From contig UQXM01000063.1 in NCBI GenBank assembly GCA_900545035.1, forward strand, positions 1 to 9,820: DNA of 9,820 nt, given 5' to 3'. This document shows, one piece after another, positions 1 to 5,946 of the stretch; positions within the stretch are counted from its first letter, which is position 1; the number at the start of each line of letters is the position of its first letter. A program made the position numbers and the translations under genes. Below the pieces are notes generated by a model. That model saw only the letters and a program-made list of their open reading frames with translations. It made no database searches and was not told the DNA's origin. The stretch comes from an uncultured Fusobacterium sp. Lineage in GTDB: Bacteria > Fusobacteriota > Fusobacteriia > Fusobacteriales > Fusobacteriaceae.

Positions 1-373
1 CAAAATTTCTCTGAATTTTTTCATTTACAGTTCTTCCTTTTTGAATACCGATTACCATAAATTTTTTATCGTCAATTCTGCAAAGTCCGCCCACTATTGC
101 TTCGTCATCTCCAAAAAGTCTGTCCCCATGAAGTTCAACAAAATCTGTTGTTATTTCATTGATATAATCAAGAGCATAGGGTCTTTCGGGATGTCTAGCA
201 ATTCCTACTTTGTCCCAGTCAGTAAGTTTTGAATATGCTTCTTTTGCTTTGGCAGCATGAATCATTTTCAGCTTGTCTATCTCTTTTGTCAAATCAACTT
301 CTTTTTCAGCGGCAAAAATTTCCAATTCTTTTATTTTATTTTCTATTTCCAAAAGTTCTTTTTCGTATCTCAC
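1..373 (-). CDS. accA: Acetyl-CoA carboxylase carboxyltransferase subunit alpha, N-terminal part (gene runs off the left edge)
   Basis: AccA pairs with AccD to move the carboxyl group from carboxybiotin to acetyl-CoA, giving malonyl-CoA for fatty-acid synthesis in the cytoplasm. The first 124 codons are present, of about 315 usual for the family. An N-terminal acidic/lysine helix (YEKELLEIENKIKELE) leads into family signatures: ARHPERPYALDYI at about residues 59-71, ELHGDRLFGDDEAIVGG at about 80-96 and VIGIQKGR at about 107-114. The start is GTG at 371-373; the frame has no upstream ATG. A full AGGAGG site at 380-385 lies six bases before it and settles the choice. The gap to the accD stop is only 18 bases and holds this site, so the two subunits are probably co-transcribed and translationally coupled. 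The family call is very secure; the rest of the gene lies outside the window. Confidence 0.96.
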   Translation of the reverse strand, partial: MRYEKELLEIENKIKELEIFAAEKEVDLTKEIDKLKMIHAAKAKEAYSKLTDWDKVGIARHPERPYALDYINEITTDFVELHGDRLFGDDEAIVGGLCRIDDKKFMVIGIQKGRTVNEKIQRNF

Positions 374-391
374 AATAATCCTCCTGTCAGA

Positions 392-1276
392 CTAAATTAT
401 ATTTCTCAGAATTTTTACAATAGTCTGTTTCATCTCTTCTCTTTTTACTATTATATCAATCATTCCGTGTTTTAATAAAAATTCGCTTGTCTGAAATTCT
501 TTAGGAAGTTTTTGTTTGATAGTTTCCTCAATAACTCTTTTTCCTGCAAAACCGATAAGAGCGTTCGGTTCTGACATAATTATATCTCCAAGCATTGCAA
601 AAGAAGCTGTAACTCCTCCTGTTGTAGGATTTACAGGGATGGATATAAAAGGCTGTCCCGAAGCTTTCAGTTTTTCCACAGCAGCAGAAGTTTTTGCCAT
701 CTGCATAAGAGAAACTATACCCTCATACATTCTTGCTCCTCCGGAACTTGATACAATAATAACAGGAATTTTTTCAGTTATTCCTCTTTCAATAGCTCTT
801 GTGATTTTTTCTCCCACAACAGACCCCATACTTCCTCCAAGGAAATTGAAATCCATTACAGCTATACTGACTTTTATTCCTTCCATATTTCCGATTCCCG
901 AAACAACTCCCTCATTAAGTTCAGTTTTTTCTTTGGCAGATAAAAGTTTTTTTTCATATCCTTCAAAGTGTAAAAAATCTTCACTTGTAAGGTCAGCATC
1001 CATTTCTTCGAAAGATCCTCCGTCAATCAGAAGCTTTATTCTTTCTCTTGCTCCCATTTTATAATAATAATTACAATTCGGACATTTGTACATATTTCTT
1101 CCGATATCTTTTTTTATTATTATTTCAGAGCATCCGGGACATTTTTCCCAAAGTTCAGAAACCTCTTCAGTAATTCCGCTTTTCTCTTTTTCTTTTTCTA
1201 TAAATACTTGTGGTTCTTCATTTTCTTTTAAAGTAAGTGTTGCATATTTTTTTTTCTTTAGAGAAAAAAACTTCAT
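392..1276 (-). CDS. accD: Acetyl-CoA carboxylase carboxyltransferase subunit beta
   Basis: This is the beta subunit of the acetyl-CoA carboxylase carboxyltransferase. At 294 residues it is complete and close to the E. coli length of about 304. A lysine-rich N-terminus is followed by the four-cysteine zinc ribbon typical of bacterial AccD (Cys46, Cys49, Cys65, Cys68 in CPGC...CPNC). The crotonase-fold carboxyltransferase domain carries SSSGGARMYEGIVSLMQMAKTSAA (about 176-199) and NPTTGGVTASFAMLGD (about 216-231), the glycine-rich loops expected to form the acetyl-CoA pocket and oxyanion hole. The start ATG (1274-1276) has an AAGGAGG site at 1284-1290, seven bases upstream. The stop is 18 bases before accA. 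All expected residues are present and nothing suggests damage. Confidence 0.98.
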   Translation of the reverse strand: MKFFSLKKKKYATLTLKENEEPQVFIEKEKEKSGITEEVSELWEKCPGCSEIIIKKDIGRNMYKCPNCNYYYKMGARERIKLLIDGGSFEEMDADLTSEDFLHFEGYEKKLLSAKEKTELNEGVVSGIGNMEGIKVSIAVMDFNFLGGSMGSVVGEKITRAIERGITEKIPVIIVSSSGGARMYEGIVSLMQMAKTSAAVEKLKASGQPFISIPVNPTTGGVTASFAMLGDIIMSEPNALIGFAGKRVIEETIKQKLPKEFQTSEFLLKHGMIDIIVKREEMKQTIVKILRNII

Positions 1277-1367
1277 TTTTCTCCCTCCTTAACTTTTTTT
1301 GTACTGCACTTAATTTTATAGGATTTTTAACTATATTTCAATATTAAATTGCTTTTAATTACATAAT

Positions 1368-1396
1368 AATATAAAATAAATATATAAACTTTTCAA
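1368..1396 (-). promoter_or_regulatory. Candidate sigma70-type promoter for accDA
   Basis: Read on the minus strand, TTGAAA (1391-1396) and TATATT (1368-1373) are separated by 17 bases. This would start a transcript about 85 bases upstream of accD. A second, poorer pair lies closer to the gene: TTGAAA at 1336-1341 and TATAAA at 1315-1320, with 15-base spacing. In such AT-rich DNA chance matches are common, so only the better-spaced pair is offered. No clear operator for a fatty-acid regulator such as FapR was recognised. Confidence 0.4.
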
Positions 1397-1542
1397 AAAA
1401 CAGCGAAATTGAAATTAATAACGGACTGAAAAAAATCTGCGTTGATATAATTAACATCGGCAGTAAGATAATTTCTTCCGCAAACAAAAAAATTAATTTG
1501 GCGGCAGAAACAAAAGAAATAAAAAAACATAAAATTTTTTAA
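1375..1542 (+). pseudogene. Possible coding remnant without a start codon
   Basis: One plus-strand frame stays open for 55 codons, from just after a TAA (1372-1374) to a TAA at 1540-1542. It encodes a protein-like stretch including NNGLKKICVDIINIGSK and ANKKINLAAETKEIKKHKIF. It contains no ATG, GTG or TTG near a ribosome binding site, so it is not an intact gene. It could be the 3' tail of a decayed gene, a shadow of an unseen regulatory sequence, or chance. The family is not recognised. It overlaps the -35 element proposed for accDA, so both calls are tentative. Confidence 0.18.
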
Positions 1543-1606
1543 ATTTACACTCTATTTATTTTAGATGTGAGATTTCTTTGTTTGGTTGAAAAAAGAAAAA
1601 ATAATT

Positions 1607-1635
1607 TTGCCAAAACTCATGATAGATTGTATAAT
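1607..1635 (+). promoter_or_regulatory. Sigma70-type promoter of the lipoprotein operon
   Basis: TTGCCA (1607-1612) and a perfect TATAAT (1630-1635) are separated by exactly 17 bases, a near-consensus housekeeping promoter. Transcription should begin near 1641-1643, about 42 bases before the ATG at 1684. This is one of the two clearest promoters in the window. The adjoining palindrome suggests it is controlled. Confidence 0.75.
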
Positions 1636-1654
1636 CTTTCATATAATATGAAAG
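1636..1654. promoter_or_regulatory. 19-bp perfect palindrome on the transcription start: candidate operator
   Basis: CTTTCATATAATATGAAAG consists of two perfect 9-base arms around one central base. It begins directly after the -10 box and covers the predicted transcription start, the classic position for repression by a dimeric regulator. It is too AT-rich and lacks a following T run, so it does not look like a terminator. The regulator is not identified. The core also reads TATAAT (1642-1647), so an additional -10 element is an alternative reading. Confidence 0.5.
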
Positions 1655-1683
1655 AATTTTTAAACTTTTGGAGGTAATCGGTT

Positions 1684-2313
1684 ATGAAAAAATTTTTACT
1701 GTTAATCTTTACAGCAGTGATAACAGGGTGTTCAAATCTTCCATCTGCATTGACACCTGTGGGAATAAGTATGGCATCACAGGAAAAAATAGCAGCAGCT
1801 GTTTCTTCTTCCGAATTGTATGCTGTGGGGGCTGTGAAAATAGATACAGCAGGTTCTTTTATTGCTGAGGGAAAAGCGAGAACTCAGGCAAGAGAAAATC
1901 TGAAAAGCAAGATTTCCAATGAAGTAACAACTATTTTTAACGGATATATGCAGAATGTAGATGCAAACAGCAGAAAAATATATATGTCTGCTCTTCCTGA
2001 TTTGAGAAATTATACAACAGAAACTCTTCTTTTAAAAGCTGTGGAAAAAATAGCTCTTGTAGATGACAGTAAATCGTATGTGGCTGTGGCTGTAAAAAAA
2101 GAGGATATAATGAAAGAGTCAAAATTTGTTTTCACTGAATACACTTCAAGTCTTATAAAAAAACTTGAAAATATAAGAGCAGTAGTGGCAAACAGCACAA
2201 CAGCATACCCTGCCGAAGCAGAAACTCCTGAACTTCCTGCTCTTTCAAATGAAAATAAAAATATAAAAAACAGTGATTTTACATCAATAGATGAAGACCC
2301 ATTGTTCCAATAG
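1684..2313 (+). CDS. LPP20-family lipoprotein
   Basis: This is a predicted membrane-anchored lipoprotein of 209 residues. A lysine start (MKK), a short hydrophobic segment and the lipobox I13-T14-G15-C16 mark a type II signal peptide; Cys16 would become the lipidated N-terminus. From about residue 44 to 140 it resembles the LPP20 family of Gram-negative envelope proteins: an AVGAVKIDTAGSFIAEGKARTQARENLKSKISNEV helix with regularly placed alanines, then a strand-rich part ending in SYVAVAVKKED. The C-terminal tail (about 168-209) is rich in proline, glutamate and asparagine and looks flexible. LPP20 proteins have no agreed biochemical role. The ribosome binding site GGAGGT (1670-1675) lies eight bases before the ATG. 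A lipoprotein gene follows 42 bases later with no terminator between them, so they probably form an operon. Confidence 0.82.
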   Translation: MKKFLLLIFTAVITGCSNLPSALTPVGISMASQEKIAAAVSSSELYAVGAVKIDTAGSFIAEGKARTQARENLKSKISNEVTTIFNGYMQNVDANSRKIYMSALPDLRNYTTETLLLKAVEKIALVDDSKSYVAVAVKKEDIMKESKFVFTEYTSSLIKKLENIRAVVANSTTAYPAEAETPELPALSNENKNIKNSDFTSIDEDPLFQ

Positions 2314-2355
2314 TTTAATTAGAAATTGGAAATTTTTAACGGAGGAATTGAAATA

Positions 2356-3000
2356 ATGATAAAAAAAATTGGTTTGATTTTTCTTTTGGCTGTCCTTGCA
2401 GGATGTTCAAATATAGAAAATCAGATGAAAAATACTGAGAATGCTGTGTTTGCTTTGGATAAATCAAGCAGCGGAAAAATGGTGGTTCTTTATCCCGACA
2501 GGCAAAAAATAAAAACAGCGGGAACTCTTGTAGAGGGAAAACTTCAGGGAAAATATACAGAATATTATGAAAATGGAAATCTGCTTTTGGTTACAGCTTA
2601 TGAAAACGGAAAACAGAACGGGTATATAAAAAAATATTATTCTAACGGAAATGTGGAAATAAAAGGAAGAATGAAAAATAATCTGGCAGAGGGAAAATTT
2701 ACATTTTTTTATGAGAACGGGAGCCGTCAATCAATCAAAAATTTTAAAGAAGGAATTTATGACGGATATTGTATGGAATTTTATCCCAACGGTGCAGTAA
2801 AGATGAAAGGAAATTATACTGACGGATTTAAAAACGGAGTCTTTTCTTTTTATAATGAGAAAGGAAAGAAAATTCAGGAAGGGAATTATGTGAACGGACT
2901 GAGAAATGGAATATGGAAAAAATTTGATGAAAACGGAAAAATAACTTCATCATTGGATTATAAAAACACAGGATTTATAAATCCTGAAGAAAGAATATAA
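2356..3000 (+). CDS. MORN-type repeat lipoprotein (YwqK-like repeats)
   Basis: This is a predicted lipoprotein of 214 residues. An in-frame ATG also exists at 2326, but the start at 2356 is preferred: it follows GGAGGA (2341-2346) and begins directly with a signal peptide, MIKK plus a hydrophobic run ending in the lipobox L14-A15-G16-C17. After a linker, six repeats of the 'xG...YYxNGx...G.y.nG' type run from about residue 64 to 202. Their x-G pairs fall at 64/65, 88/89, 112/113, 136/137, 160/161 and 184/185, an exact 24-residue period. Such MORN-variant repeats form stacked beta-hairpins. They occur in proteins often labelled 'toxin-antitoxin YwqK', but nothing here shows an antitoxin role and no toxin gene is adjacent. 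It is probably co-transcribed with the LPP20-like gene. Function is unknown; an envelope scaffold or binding role is plausible. Confidence 0.85.
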   Translation: MIKKIGLIFLLAVLAGCSNIENQMKNTENAVFALDKSSSGKMVVLYPDRQKIKTAGTLVEGKLQGKYTEYYENGNLLLVTAYENGKQNGYIKKYYSNGNVEIKGRMKNNLAEGKFTFFYENGSRQSIKNFKEGIYDGYCMEFYPNGAVKMKGNYTDGFKNGVFSFYNEKGKKIQEGNYVNGLRNGIWKKFDENGKITSSLDYKNTGFINPEERI

Positions 3001-3027
3001 ATAAATCCTTTTAAAATTTTTAATAAT

Positions 3028-3039
3028 GTATTATAATAC
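3028..3039 (+). promoter_or_regulatory. Possible secG promoter -10 box within a 12-bp palindrome
   Basis: GTATTATAATAC is its own reverse complement and contains a perfect TATAAT (3032-3037), 36 bases before the secG ATG. The matching -35 position (3009-3014) reads TTTTAA, which is weak. secG may therefore have its own promoter or be carried by the upstream lipoprotein transcript, since no terminator is evident after 3000. A 12-bp AT-rich palindrome can arise by chance. Confidence 0.35.
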
Positions 3040-3072
3040 TAGGAGAATATACATAAAAATCGGAGGAATGAA

Positions 3073-3300
3073 ATGGAAGGTTTATTAACAGCATTGTTAT
3101 TTATCTTTGCCATAGCCCTTATTGTATTAGTTTTAATACAGCCTGACAGGAGTCGTGGAATGTCCGGAAGTATGGGAATGGGAAGTGCAAATACAGTATT
3201 CGGATTGTCAAAAGATGGCGGTCCTCTTGCAAAAGCCACAAAAGTGGTTGCGACACTATTTATTTTAACAGCACTTTTATTATACTTATACTTGTCATAG
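3073..3300 (+). CDS. secG: Preprotein translocase subunit SecG
   Basis: SecG is the small accessory subunit of the SecYEG channel in the inner membrane and assists SecA-driven protein export. The 75-residue product has the expected architecture: a first transmembrane helix (about 3-22), a cytoplasmic loop with the family hallmark VLIQPDRSRGMSGSMGMG and a GLSKDGGPLAK segment, and a second transmembrane helix (about 55-74). GGAGG at 3062-3066 lies six bases before the ATG. A strong terminator follows 11 bases after the stop, so this gene ends its transcription unit. The two genes upstream encode Sec-dependent lipoproteins, but that adjacency need not be functional. Confidence 0.95.
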   Translation: MEGLLTALLFIFAIALIVLVLIQPDRSRGMSGSMGMGSANTVFGLSKDGGPLAKATKVVATLFILTALLLYLYLS

Positions 3301-3311
3301 GATTAAAACTG

Positions 3312-3346
3312 AAGACATGTTGTTTGACAGCATGTCTTTTTATTTC
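3312..3346 (+). terminator. Strong rho-independent terminator after secG
   Basis: AAGACATGTTGT (3312-3323) pairs with ACAGCATGTCTT (3327-3338) over 12 base pairs, including one U-G pair, leaving a three-base UUG loop. It is followed directly by a T-rich run. The hairpin sits between the secG stop and the rarA ribosome binding site, so rarA needs read-through or a promoter that is not obvious in the remaining short gap. Confidence 0.9.
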
Positions 3347-3372
3347 TGTATTTTTTCAGAGGAGAAAAATCT

Positions 3373-4608
3373 ATGAGTATGGGAACTCTTTTTCAAAATA
3401 ATTATAATGATATAAAGCCTCTTTCTTTGAAATTAAGACCGAAAAAACTTAATGAATTTATTGGGCAGAAAGAACTTTTGGGAGAAAATAAAATTCTTAC
3501 CAATATAATAAGAAGCGGAAATATCAGCAACATGATTTTGTTCGGTCCTCCCGGGTGCGGGAAAAGTTCTTTGGGAGAGATAATATCAAATGAGCTTGAT
3601 TGTAATATTGCCACATTGAACGCAACAGTTGCTTCTCTTAATGATTTGAGAGATTTGGCTGCAAAAGCCAAAAAAGATATTGAGCTTTATAACAGAAGAA
3701 CAGTTCTTTTTCTTGATGAAATTCACAGATTTAATAAGCTTCAGCAGGACGCCTTGCTTTCTTATACAGAGTCAGGAATACTTATCCTGATAGGAGCTAC
3801 CACAGAAAATCCTTATCACAATCTTAACAATGCTCTTCTCTCAAGGTGTCTTGTGTTTGAGTTTAAGGCTTTGGAAAGAGAGGACATAAAAGAGATTGTA
3901 AAAAGGGGAGAAAAATATTACGGAAAATCTCTTCCCGACAATATCAGAGAAATAATTTTGGATATTGCAAATGGGGACAGCAGAATAGCTCTTAATTATT
4001 TGGAACTGTATTTTAAAAATCTCACTGAAAACAATATAAAAGAAATTGAGGAAATTTTTTCTCAAAGAAAAGCTTCTTTTCATAAAGAGGAAGACAAATA
4101 TAATATTATTTCTGCTATGATAAAAAGTATAAGAGGAAGTGATCCTGATGCTGCTCTTTATTGGATGGGCAGACTTCTTTACGGGGGAGAAGACCCGAGA
4201 TATATTGCAAGAAGGCTTCTTATTCAGGCAAGTGAAGATATAGGAATGGCAAATCCCGAAGCTCTTTTGATTGCAGATGCAGCTTATAATGCTTCCGAAA
4301 AAATAGGAATGCCTGAGATAAGAATAATTCTTGCTCATGCTGTGGTGTATTTAGCTATTTCAAGTAAAAGCAACTCGTGCTATAATGGTATTAATAATGT
4401 ACTGGCTGATATAAAGGCAGGAGACTTGGAGCCTGTGCCGATACATATTTCCGATTGTGCAAAGGGATATATATATCCTCACGATTATCCGGGAAATTTT
4501 GTGGAACAGGCATACAGAAAAAAAGTTAAAAAATATTACGAGCCGGGAAACAATAAATTTGAAAACCAAATTCGTGAAAAAATAGAAAAATTATGGAAAA
4601 ACAGATAA
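3373..4608 (+). CDS. rarA: Replication-associated recombination protein A (RarA/MgsA AAA+ ATPase)
   Basis: RarA (MgsA; relative of eukaryotic WRNIP1) is a cytoplasmic AAA+ ATPase related to clamp-loader subunits. It acts at stalled replication forks and single-stranded gaps. The 411-residue product is full length. It has an N-terminal LRPKKLNEFIGQKELLG box, Walker A GPPGCGKS (58-65), Walker B LFLDEIHRF (112-120), sensor 1 GATTENP (141-147), an arginine-finger-like LSRC (156-159) and sensor 2 SRIALN (203-208). The C-terminal tetramerisation region is marked by DPDAALYWMGRLLYGGEDPRYIARRL and YIYPHDYPGNFVEQAY, and the usual KKYYEPGNNKFE end. AGAGGAG (3358-3364) lies eight bases before the chosen ATG; a second ATG two codons later is equally compatible. 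hisS follows after 69 AT-rich bases with no terminator. Confidence 0.95.
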   Translation: MSMGTLFQNNYNDIKPLSLKLRPKKLNEFIGQKELLGENKILTNIIRSGNISNMILFGPPGCGKSSLGEIISNELDCNIATLNATVASLNDLRDLAAKAKKDIELYNRRTVLFLDEIHRFNKLQQDALLSYTESGILILIGATTENPYHNLNNALLSRCLVFEFKALEREDIKEIVKRGEKYYGKSLPDNIREIILDIANGDSRIALNYLELYFKNLTENNIKEIEEIFSQRKASFHKEEDKYNIISAMIKSIRGSDPDAALYWMGRLLYGGEDPRYIARRLLIQASEDIGMANPEALLIADAAYNASEKIGMPEIRIILAHAVVYLAISSKSNSCYNGINNVLADIKAGDLEPVPIHISDCAKGYIYPHDYPGNFVEQAYRKKVKKYYEPGNNKFENQIREKIEKLWKNR

Positions 4609-4677
4609 TTGTGATAAAATTAAAATAAATATGAAAAAATTAAAAAAATTAATCTGTATATATTTAGGAGGGAATTA

Positions 4678-5919
4678 ATGAAGCTTATCAAAGCTGTGAG
4701 AGGTACAAAAGACATTATTGAAGGAACTGCCTCAAAATATTCATATATCCACAGAACAGCGGAAAATCTGTTCACATCTTACGGATATTCTTTTATAAAA
4801 ACACCGATATTTGAAGAAACAGACCTTTTCAAAAGAGGAATAGGAGAAGCCACAGATGTTGTGGAAAAAGAAATGTATACTTTTATTGACAAAGGAGACA
4901 GAAGCATTACATTAAGACCTGAGGGGACAGCTTCTGTTGTAAGAGCATATCTTGAAAATAAAATTTATGCCAAAGAAGAGGTTTCTAAATTTTATTATCT
5001 TGGGTCAATGTTCAGATATGAAAGACCACAGGCAGGAAGACAGAGAGAGTTTAACCAAGTCGGAGTTGAAGTTCTTGGAGAATCATCTCCTGTTTTGGAT
5101 GCAGAAGTAATTGCAATGGGGTATCATCTTTTAGAAAAACTTGGAATCACTGATCTTGAAGTTAATATCAACTCTGTGGGAGGACAAGAATCCCGTAAAA
5201 AATACAGACAGGCTCTTCTTGATTATTTGACACCTGTCAGAGAAGAACTTTGCGACGACTGTAAAAGAAGAATGGAAACAAACCCATTAAGAGTTCTTGA
5301 CTGTAAAATAGATACTTGCAAAAAATACACTGAAAATGCTCCAAGCATTATTGATTCTCTTTCAGAAGAAGAGAGAAATCACTACGAAACAGTAAAAAAA
5401 TATTTAACAATTTTCGGAGTTCCATATGTAGAAAATCCAAAACTTGTAAGAGGGCTTGACTATTATTCGAGTACGGTTTATGAAATTGTTACAAACAAAC
5501 TTGGTTCACAAGGAACAGTTCTTGGAGGAGGAAGATACGACAATCTTCTGAAACAGCTTGGGGACAAAGAAATTCCTGCTTTTGGATTTGCTGCGGGAAT
5601 TGAAAGAATTATGATGCTTATTAATGATGTGAATGAAAATAAAGCAGAAGTATATACAGCATGGCTTGGAGAAGAAGCGGAAGAAGCTGCCATGAAACTT
5701 ACAAATGATTTGAGAAAAGCAGGAGTGAATGCTGCTGTTGATTTCGGAGCGAGAGGAATGAAAGGACATATGAAGAAAGCTGACAAGCTTGGAGTAAATT
5801 ATGTTATCATTATCGGAGAAGACGAAATGGCAAAAGGAACTGCTGTATTGAAAGATTTCAATGCAAGAACACAGGAAGAACTTACAATTCCTGAAATTTT
5901 GAAAAAACTGGCAAAATAA
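4678..5919 (+). CDS. hisS: Histidine-tRNA ligase
   Basis: HisRS is a class II synthetase that attaches histidine to tRNA(His) in the cytoplasm. At 413 residues it matches the bacterial family. It opens with the typical AVRGTKDI (6-13). Motif 1 lies in IKTPIFEETDLFKRGIGEATDVVEKEMYTF (about 40-69), and motif 2 in FYYLGSMFRYERPQAGRQREFNQVGVE (about 105-131) with Arg113. The histidine-specific LVRGLDYYSSTVYEI (about 256-270) carries the catalytic arginine (Arg258). A GGGRYD turn (283-288) leads to motif 3, AFGFAAGIERI (301-311). The remainder, from about residue 325, is the anticodon-binding domain. AGGAGGG (4666-4672) lies five bases before the ATG. It ends 27 bases before aspS, a common hisS-aspS operon arrangement. 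No T-box leader was found upstream. Confidence 0.97.
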   Translation: MKLIKAVRGTKDIIEGTASKYSYIHRTAENLFTSYGYSFIKTPIFEETDLFKRGIGEATDVVEKEMYTFIDKGDRSITLRPEGTASVVRAYLENKIYAKEEVSKFYYLGSMFRYERPQAGRQREFNQVGVEVLGESSPVLDAEVIAMGYHLLEKLGITDLEVNINSVGGQESRKKYRQALLDYLTPVREELCDDCKRRMETNPLRVLDCKIDTCKKYTENAPSIIDSLSEEERNHYETVKKYLTIFGVPYVENPKLVRGLDYYSSTVYEIVTNKLGSQGTVLGGGRYDNLLKQLGDKEIPAFGFAAGIERIMMLINDVNENKAEVYTAWLGEEAEEAAMKLTNDLRKAGVNAAVDFGARGMKGHMKKADKLGVNYVIIIGEDEMAKGTAVLKDFNARTQEELTIPEILKKLAK

Positions 5920-5946
5920 CTATCTTTTTAAGGAGAGGATTTTAAA

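Larger units (their letters stand above)
1277..1683. other. Divergent intergenic region between accD and the lipoprotein genes
   Basis: This 407-base spacer separates two divergent units. It holds the accD ribosome binding site and candidate promoter (left part), an unassigned open stretch of slightly higher GC (about 1375-1542), and the promoter, palindrome and ribosome binding site of the rightward lipoprotein unit (1607-1675). No tRNA, riboswitch or insertion sequence was recognised. The middle block differs in texture from its flanks, which are almost pure A and T. Confidence 0.7.

Noticed and set aside
516..1064. Plus-strand open frame of 182 codons opposite accD
   Set aside because: accD is certain on the other strand, with full family motifs. 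The antisense frame has no recognisable domain and reflects codon composition.
2326..2355. Upstream in-frame ATG for the MORN lipoprotein
   Set aside because: Starting here would put the ribosome binding site inside the gene and add ten polar residues before the signal peptide. The ATG at 2356 fits both signals.
3001..3027. Terminator after the MORN lipoprotein gene
   Set aside because: Only a short AAAATTTT self-complementary stretch is present. There is no GC-containing stem.
3841..4338. Minus-strand open frame of 165 codons opposite rarA
   Set aside because: It lies wholly within the conserved rarA C-terminal region and its product has low-complexity, cysteine- and serine-rich composition.
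4609..4677. Separate promoter for hisS in the rarA-hisS gap
   Set aside because: A TGATAAAAT-like -10 is present near 4613-4621, but the -35 position is poor. In such AT-rich DNA this is not enough for a call.
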